From contig NZ_LYMK01000032.1 in the NCBI RefSeq assembly GCF_002157355.1, forward strand, positions 20,163-84,162: 64,000 bases of DNA, read 5' to 3'. Below the pieces are notes generated by a model. That model saw nothing but the letters and a program-made list of their open reading frames with translations, was not told the origin of the DNA and ran no database searches. A program made the translations under genes and the position numbers. The stretch is from Variovorax sp. JS1663 (GTDB taxonomy: Bacteria; Pseudomonadota; Gammaproteobacteria; Burkholderiales; Burkholderiaceae_C). Below are positions 59,291 to 64,000 of this stretch, piece by piece; positions within the stretch are counted from its first letter, which is position 1; each line of letters begins with the position of its first letter.

Positions 59291-60594
59291 TTGTCGCGCA
59301 GTTCATCGGCCGCCTCCACCTTCGATGCACGCCAGCCGCCCCACAGCGCCGGCAGGACAGAAATCACCACGGCCGCCAGAAGGCCCACTGCCGCGTCACC
59401 GGCCGGGAGCCTGACGGCCGACTCGTTCACCGCGAGATGCGCGGCGAAATGCAGATTGATCGCCGCCGCGGTGACGGCATGGAAGCACAGGGCCAGGAGC
59501 CCGCCGGCGATCGCGACGACCACGGCGCCTGCGCAGGGCAGCGCGATCAACCAGCCGCGGCCGTGGCCGGTGAGCTTGAGCAGCGCGTACTCGCGGCGCT
59601 TGCGGCGCACCGTGGAGAACTGCAGCGCCGACAGCGCCACCAGTGCGCCTGCCACGGCGATGCCGCCCACCAGCGCCAGCACGACGCGAAGATTGCGCTG
59701 CAGCCCGAGCGTGGCAGCGATCTCGCGGACCTGGGTGTGGGTCGAGACGCCTTCGGCTTCGAGCCGCGCGGCCAGGGACTCGACTTCGCGGATCGACGTG
59801 GCGTAGAGCCGGAACAACGGATAGGCCTCCGTCCGCGGCGGTGGGCCCGATCCGCCACCGCCGAAGTCGGCGACCTCGTAGCCGTCGCGCCAGGACTGCA
59901 CCGATTCGAGCAGGCTCAAGGAGGCCAGCGCGGCGCGCGAATCGAGCTGCTCGGCGGGCAGCACGCCGGCCAGCTGCAGATCGACCGCGGTCTGCTCGGC
60001 GCGTCCTTCGCGCTGGCGCTCCAGCGCCATGCGCACCGTTTGCCCGGCCCGGACCCCGAGTTGCCGCGCCGCCGTGGCGCTGAGCAGGATGGTCGAGCCC
60101 TCGGGTGGCCGCGCCGCGCCCAGCAGCGGATCGCCCGCCGCCGTGGGCAGCAGGTCGACGCGCGCCGGGGCGTCGGCGGCAGTGCTGAACAGGTCGACCT
60201 GGTTGGCGATCGCGCGCGTGTTGGGCATCACGAAGCTGGTCTCCGGCCAGGTGCGCACGTGCTCGAACCAGGCGGCGTCGAAGCGCTTGCCGCCTGCGCC
60301 TTCGGGCAGCAGCTGGCGCATCAGCGGGTCGCGGTCCTGGCGCTCGATGAGTGCACCGATCACGCCGCGCTCCAGGCCCCACAGCGTGCCCAGCGGCGCC
60401 AGCGTGGCCGCCAGCACGCAGGCGGCACAGAAGGTCAGCCAGCGCTCGTGCCAGAGGTCGCTGAAGCTGAGGCGCAGCAGCTGCGCGAGGCGCAGGCGCG
60501 GCGTCCCGGCAGCGGTGCGCCTGCGCGCGTCCGCGGCCGCAACGCGCATGCCGTCGTACGGCACGGGCTTCCCGGACGGCCGTGCCTGCGTCAC
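59287..60594 (-). CDS. tagS: ABC permease, FtsX/MacB-like (TagS-like)
   Basis: The protein is 435 residues from the GTG at 60592-60594, which overlaps the ATPase stop (GTGA). One N-terminal membrane helix (F-C-A-A-C-V-L-A-A-T-L-A-P-L-G) is followed by a periplasmic domain of about 200 residues, then three C-terminal helices with the FtsX-type cytoplasmic loop R-R-K-R-R-E-Y-A-L-L-K-L-T-G. This is the MacB/LolC layout. TagS with TagT forms an ABC complex needed for PpkA activation in the T6SS threonine-phosphorylation pathway; no transport substrate is known for that complex. Confidence 0.82.
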   Translation of the reverse strand: MTQARPSGKPVPYDGMRVAAADARRRTAAGTPRLRLAQLLRLSFSDLWHERWLTFCAACVLAATLAPLGTLWGLERGVIGALIERQDRDPLMRQLLPEGAGGKRFDAAWFEHVRTWPETSFVMPNTRAIANQVDLFSTAADAPARVDLLPTAAGDPLLGAARPPEGSTILLSATAARQLGVRAGQTVRMALERQREGRAEQTAVDLQLAGVLPAEQLDSRAALASLSLLESVQSWRDGYEVADFGGGGSGPPPRTEAYPLFRLYATSIREVESLAARLEAEGVSTHTQVREIAATLGLQRNLRVVLALVGGIAVAGALVALSALQFSTVRRKRREYALLKLTGHGRGWLIALPCAGAVVVAIAGGLLALCFHAVTAAAINLHFAAHLAVNESAVRLPAGDAAVGLLAAVVISVLPALWGGWRASKVEAADELRDN

Positions 60595-61298
60595 GTGGCA
60601 GCCTCCAGCCTGACGGCGCCGCCCTGCCACGCGCAGCGACGCATCGGCACCCGTCGGCTCTCGAGCAGGGGAATGTCATGGCTCACCACCAGCACGGCGG
60701 CGCCGCTGTCCGCGGCCAGCCGCAGCAGCAGGTCGAGCGCGGCCGGTGCATGCTCGACGCCCAGCGAGGCGGTCGGCTCGTCGGCCAGGACCAGCGCCGG
60801 CCGATGCGCCAGGGCGCGAGCGACGGCCACGCGCTGGCGCTGGCCGATCGACAGCTGCGCCGGCAGGCGGCGATCCAGCCCCTTCAGATCGAGCATGCGC
60901 AGGAGCGTGTCGAGCCAGTCGAGGTCCAGGCGGCCCTGCAGGCGCTGCGGCAGCAGGATGTTCTCGCGCGCGCTCAGGCTCGGCAGCAGGCCGCCGGTCT
61001 GCAGCACCACGCCGATGTGGACGGCGCGCAGCAGGGTGCACGCATCGAGTGCGTTTCGCTTCCACAGCGACGCGAGGTCCTCGTCCAGCAGCCTGAACCG
61101 GCCGACGCTGGCCGGCCGCCGCAGCAGCGCGAGCAGGTCCACCAGCGTGCTCTTGCCGCAGCCCGACGGCCCGACGATGCCGATCGCCTCGCCGGCCTGC
61201 AATTCGAGTTCGTCCACCTCCAGCACGAAGGCATCGCCGGCATCGGTGCGGCTGCGCTCGTAGCGCAGGTCCCGAACTTCCAGCAGGCAGGAGGCCAT
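60591..61298 (-). CDS. tagT: ABC ATPase, LolD/MacB class (TagT-like)
   Basis: The protein is 235 residues from ATG 61296-61298. Walker A is G-P-S-G-C-G-K-S-T, Q-loop V-L-Q-T-G-G-L-L-P, signature L-S-I-G-Q-R-Q-R (Ile in place of the first Gly), Walker B L-V-L-A-D-E-P-T-A-S-L and switch V-S-H-D-I. The length fits a stand-alone nucleotide-binding subunit. It powers the FtsX-like permease encoded next. Its order relative to neighbours is the same as tagT in T6SS tagQRST-ppkA loci. Confidence 0.87.
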   Translation of the reverse strand: MASCLLEVRDLRYERSRTDAGDAFVLEVDELELQAGEAIGIVGPSGCGKSTLVDLLALLRRPASVGRFRLLDEDLASLWKRNALDACTLLRAVHIGVVLQTGGLLPSLSARENILLPQRLQGRLDLDWLDTLLRMLDLKGLDRRLPAQLSIGQRQRVAVARALAHRPALVLADEPTASLGVEHAPAALDLLLRLAADSGAAVLVVSHDIPLLESRRVPMRRCAWQGGAVRLEAAT

Positions 61299-61307
61299 CA
61301 CGGCTTG

Positions 61308-63269
61308 TCAGGGCAACTCGTCGATCGGAACGGGATAGACCCGGTCGCCGTCGGAGGCCGCGGGGTTGAGCTTGACCCAGCGGTCCACGTCGTCGTGGAA
61401 GCGCTGGTAGAGCACCACCTTGGACCGGATGCCGTCCAGGATGGCCTGCGAATCGCCGACGCCCATGTTGGTCCATGCGTCGAAGTCCATCTTCATCAGC
61501 TGGCTCTGGTAGGGCAGGCCGTCCAGGAACTCGCTCATCAGTCCGGCCTGCTCGAGATTCTTCGCCTTGCCCTGGCCGAGCCTGGACGGGTCGCGACCCA
61601 TGGCCACCGCGGCGCTGCGCAGCTGGTCGAAGAAGTTGCGCGGATCGACCTGGGTCTTCTCCATCGCGGTCAGCAGGTTGCGAAGCGTGGACTGCAGGTC
61701 CGACAACTGGTTCTTGGTCAGCAGCACCCGCACGCTGAGGCTGGGCCGCGAGCGGTCGCGCACGTCGCGGTCGCAGGCCCAGGCCTCGAACATCGGCGGC
61801 GCCTTCGCGCCCTGCTGGCGGCCGAGGTAGGCCAGCACCATTGCGCGGCCCACCGCATCCACGCTGGATTGCACGTCGTCGGCCTTGGCCGGCCCGGGCG
61901 CCTGTGCCAGGGTCTTGTCCGGCGACTTGACCTGCTCGACCAACGCGCTGGCCATGCGCTTGATGTCGCTCTCGAAGCTGGCGGGATCGCCCGCGGCGAC
62001 CGGAAAGTACAGCGGACCCCGGCCGGGCCAGTCCGAGAGGCGCTTGAATTGCGCCTCGGCGATCGCGTGGTCCTTGGTGCCCTCGGGCGTCTTCAGGTGC
62101 ATCGCGTAGATGGCGACGCCCCGCTCCTGGGCCTGGGTGCGCATCTGGTCGGTGGACAGGCGCGTCGATGCCAGCGGCGAGTTGCCCTCGCGCGCGCTCG
62201 CGTCGGTGATGTAGACGATGTAGCGCCCGCCGTAGTTCTGCCAGTTGATCTTGCGCAGCGATTCGTCGATCGCGGCGTAGGCATCCTCGGCATAGGCGCG
62301 GGTCGAACTCTGGGTCGCCTTCAGCTGGCCCATCGCGGCCATGAACTGCTCGCGCGACGGGTTCTGCGCCGGGTCGACGAAGATCTTCGAGAGGTATTCG
62401 ACGCCCTTCGTCTTGGCCGGGTCGTCCTGGAAGCCCACCAGGCCGAAGCGCACGCGGTTGAGCACCTTGGCCTGGTCGGCCTGCTTCAGCACCTCCTCGA
62501 GCGCCTTGGACGCCCGGTCGATGTAGGGCTGCATCGAGGAGGTGGCGTCGATCACGAACACCACCGCCGAGTTGAAGTTGGTGATGCCGGAGGCGTCGCC
62601 CGGTGCCCTGGCCGGCTCGGCCGCATCGCGCGTGATCGAGGCGACTTTCACCAGCCGCACCCGGTGGCCCGACTTCAGCAGCGTCGTCGTGGCGTCGAGC
62701 ACCGGCAGCAGGTAGAACTGGCTCTTGAGATCGACGTACTTCTCCGGCTCGGCGGCGATCACCGGGCTCTCGGGGCCCAGCGAGCCCTTGCTGGCCGCGA
62801 TCTGCTGCGTCAGGCGCTGCGTCTCGGCGGCGGCGTTGTCGGCGTTGATGAAGCTCGAGAGCTTGTCCTTCTCGCGGAAGAACAGCACGCGCTCGCGGTT
62901 GCCCGGCGTGGCGAAGGCCAGCGTGATCGCATGGCGCCACGGCACCACGTCGGTCTCCGGCAGGAAGCCCGCGATCTTGCCGTCGCTGCCCGCGCCCACC
63001 TGCAGCCAGCCCTTGCCTGCCTGCTCTTTGCGCTCATAGACATAGAAGGCGCTGAAGGGTTCCAGCGCCTTGCCGGGCGCGCCATCGGGCGCCGGGCGCA
63101 GCGCGGCGCCCGGCCGGGTGAGCACGCGCTGGTAGAGCGTCTTCTTGCCGTCGATCAGGAGCGGCGTGCGCGCCTGGGCCCAGGCCGGCGAAGGCAGCGC
63201 CGCGGCGCCGGCCGCGAGCAACACCAGCTGGCGGCGCCGCAGGGTGAGAGGGAAGTGTCTGGCTTTCAT
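61308..63269 (-). CDS. Exported VWA-domain protein resembling the periplasmic part of PpkA
   Basis: The protein is 653 residues from ATG 63267-63269 (GGAG upstream). The signal peptide (R-R-R-Q-L-V-L-L-A-A-G-A-A-A-L, cleavage after A-W-A-Q) is Tat-like. An SH3-like region follows, and a VWA domain begins near residue 210: V-V-F-V-I-D-A-T-S-S-M-Q-P-Y-I (MIDAS D-x-T/S-x-S), then V-Y-I-T-D-A-S. The C-terminus P-V-P-I-D-E-L-P recalls the C-terminal end of PpkA-type kinases. In T6SS PpkA the VWA region is fused to the kinase; here it is a separate exported protein. It is followed 9 bases later by the TagT-like ATPase. Confidence 0.82.
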   Translation of the reverse strand: MKARHFPLTLRRRQLVLLAAGAAALPSPAWAQARTPLLIDGKKTLYQRVLTRPGAALRPAPDGAPGKALEPFSAFYVYERKEQAGKGWLQVGAGSDGKIAGFLPETDVVPWRHAITLAFATPGNRERVLFFREKDKLSSFINADNAAAETQRLTQQIAASKGSLGPESPVIAAEPEKYVDLKSQFYLLPVLDATTTLLKSGHRVRLVKVASITRDAAEPARAPGDASGITNFNSAVVFVIDATSSMQPYIDRASKALEEVLKQADQAKVLNRVRFGLVGFQDDPAKTKGVEYLSKIFVDPAQNPSREQFMAAMGQLKATQSSTRAYAEDAYAAIDESLRKINWQNYGGRYIVYITDASAREGNSPLASTRLSTDQMRTQAQERGVAIYAMHLKTPEGTKDHAIAEAQFKRLSDWPGRGPLYFPVAAGDPASFESDIKRMASALVEQVKSPDKTLAQAPGPAKADDVQSSVDAVGRAMVLAYLGRQQGAKAPPMFEAWACDRDVRDRSRPSLSVRVLLTKNQLSDLQSTLRNLLTAMEKTQVDPRNFFDQLRSAAVAMGRDPSRLGQGKAKNLEQAGLMSEFLDGLPYQSQLMKMDFDAWTNMGVGDSQAILDGIRSKVVLYQRFHDDVDRWVKLNPAASDGDRVYPVPIDELP

Positions 63270-63310
63270 GCGGGCTCCATGGCGTTCGACGCGCAACGGG
63301 ATGGTTGTCG

Positions 63311-64000
63311 CTAGGGAGTGTCCAGTGCCTTCTTCGCCGCCTCGTGGCCCTGGTCGGCAGCCTTGCGCAACCAGGCGACCGACTGCTCGGGACCATCGGC
63401 CTCGTCGGTGCGGCCCTTCTTGAGCAGCATGGCGTAGCGGTACTGCGCTTCGGCGTCGCCGGCTTCCGCGGCCTGCTTGAACCAGCGCGCCGCCTCGATC
63501 GGGTTGGCGCTCGGCAGCGGGCTCGTTTCCTTGGTCCAGCTGTCCGGGTCGTAGAAGGCGCCGAGCGTGCGCGCCGCCTCCGCATCGCCTTTCTCGGCCG
63601 CGTACTTGCCGAGCAGGAACTGCCCGTCGAGCAGCTTGCCCGTCTTGGCCAGCTCGGCAGCCCAGGTCCGTGCCTGCGCCGCATCGGGGCTGCTAGCCAG
63701 GAATGCGCGCACCGATTCCAGGCTCGCCACGCGCTCCGCGGAGGGGGCCGGCGCAGGCGCGATGGCGACCTTGCCGGCGTCGGCCCGCTGGGACCAGAGG
63801 TAGTAGCCGGCACCCGCGCCGGCCACCAGCAGGACCAGCAAGGCGGGCACCCACCGTTTCCTGCCGTTCGACGGGGTGACGGGTGTCGGCGACACCAGCG
63901 GCGGCTCGATCACGGCGGCGGCCACGGGCGCATCGGAAGGCGATCCGGGGGGCGGGCCCGATGGCTCGGGCTCGGGCTCGCTCGGCGGCGGTGGTGGCGG
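63311..64000 (-). CDS. C-terminal part of a membrane protein with proline-rich linker, one TM helix and Sel1-like repeats (possible kinase)
   Basis: The frame is open to the right edge, so the 5' end of the gene lies outside the window; 229 residues are visible. They begin in a Pro/Glu-rich linker, then a membrane helix (W-V-P-A-L-L-V-L-L-V-A-G-A-G-A-G-Y-Y-L-W), an Ala/Pro spacer and two or three Sel1-type repeats (A-A-R-W-F-K-Q-A-A-E-A-G-D-A-E-A-Q-Y-R-Y-A, S-V-A-W-L-R-K-A-A-D-Q-G-H). A Pro-rich juxtamembrane linker before a single helix is the usual plan of bacterial Ser/Thr kinases with an extracellular sensor. In this operon a PpkA-like kinase domain is expected upstream; no kinase motif is visible here. 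Confidence 0.75.
   Translation of the reverse strand, partial: PPPPPPSEPEPEPSGPPPGSPSDAPVAAAVIEPPLVSPTPVTPSNGRKRWVPALLVLLVAGAGAGYYLWSQRADAGKVAIAPAPAPSAERVASLESVRAFLASSPDAAQARTWAAELAKTGKLLDGQFLLGKYAAEKGDAEAARTLGAFYDPDSWTKETSPLPSANPIEAARWFKQAAEAGDAEAQYRYAMLLKKGRTDEADGPEQSVAWLRKAADQGHEAAKKALDTP

Overview
The window is GC-rich, densely coded bacterial DNA. Its gene content (four tripartite-tricarboxylate 'Bug' receptors, many LysR/IclR/GntR-controlled catabolic operons, CoA- and aromatic-acid-type enzymes) fits a versatile soil or plant-associated betaproteobacterium of the Burkholderiales, most likely Comamonadaceae of the Variovorax type. This placement is inferred from gene content and composition only. 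No rRNA, tRNA, CRISPR array or intact insertion sequence was seen.

Region by region. 1-306 is the start of an MFS transporter gene, followed by a 777-base leader and intergenic region with a run of small hairpins, then a large lipoprotein with two copies of a Cys-containing module, an Ala-Pro hexamer-repeat linker and a propeller-like body (1084-3753). 3811-14033 is one minus-strand catabolic operon: Old Yellow Enzyme-type reductase, polyamine-type binding protein, HyuA, HyuB, two permeases, ATPase and FAD amine oxidase, with a divergent LysR gene (14217-15101). 15368-17056 holds a VanY-like peptidase and a membrane protein.

17429-23197 looks like a small acquired island. It contains a nitrilase-fold protein, an SMC/Rad50-like ATPase with a zinc hook and an unusual N-terminal domain, a broken integron-type tyrosine recombinase, a small minus-strand protein and a short XRE-type HTH protein. 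The nitrilase plus SMC-ATPase pair is my best candidate for a poorly described, possibly anti-phage, system.

23204-31490 is a minus-strand Opp/Dpp-type ABC importer operon ending in an amidohydrolase and a CobW GTPase. 31839-38093 holds PrpD-like, acyl-CoA ligase, crotonase and Bug receptor genes with a divergent IclR regulator. 38090-44762 holds a second Bug receptor, an alpha/beta hydrolase with Ala at the nucleophile position, a LysR regulator with a duplicated 16-bp operator, and a LigI-like lactonase/SDR/Bug/carboxymuconolactone-decarboxylase-like operon. 45026-47491 has two oxidoreductases and a LysR gene with a perfect palindrome. 47572-50830 has a Bug receptor, a PcaB/PurB-type lyase and a GntR regulator with twin operators. 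50936-52634 is a HipBA toxin-antitoxin pair, followed by an FAD oxidoreductase and a SnoaL-like protein.

54702-64000 is a signalling and envelope region. On the minus strand, genes for a proline-rich/TM/Sel1 protein (5' end outside the window), a periplasmic VWA protein, an ABC ATPase, an ABC permease, an FGE-sulfatase-fold protein and two lipoproteins follow the order of the ppkA-tagT-tagS-tagR-tagQ threonine-phosphorylation module of type VI secretion systems. A kinase and a T6SS locus are therefore expected just beyond the right edge. A large (169-bp) imperfect inverted repeat lies at the tagS/tagR-like junction.
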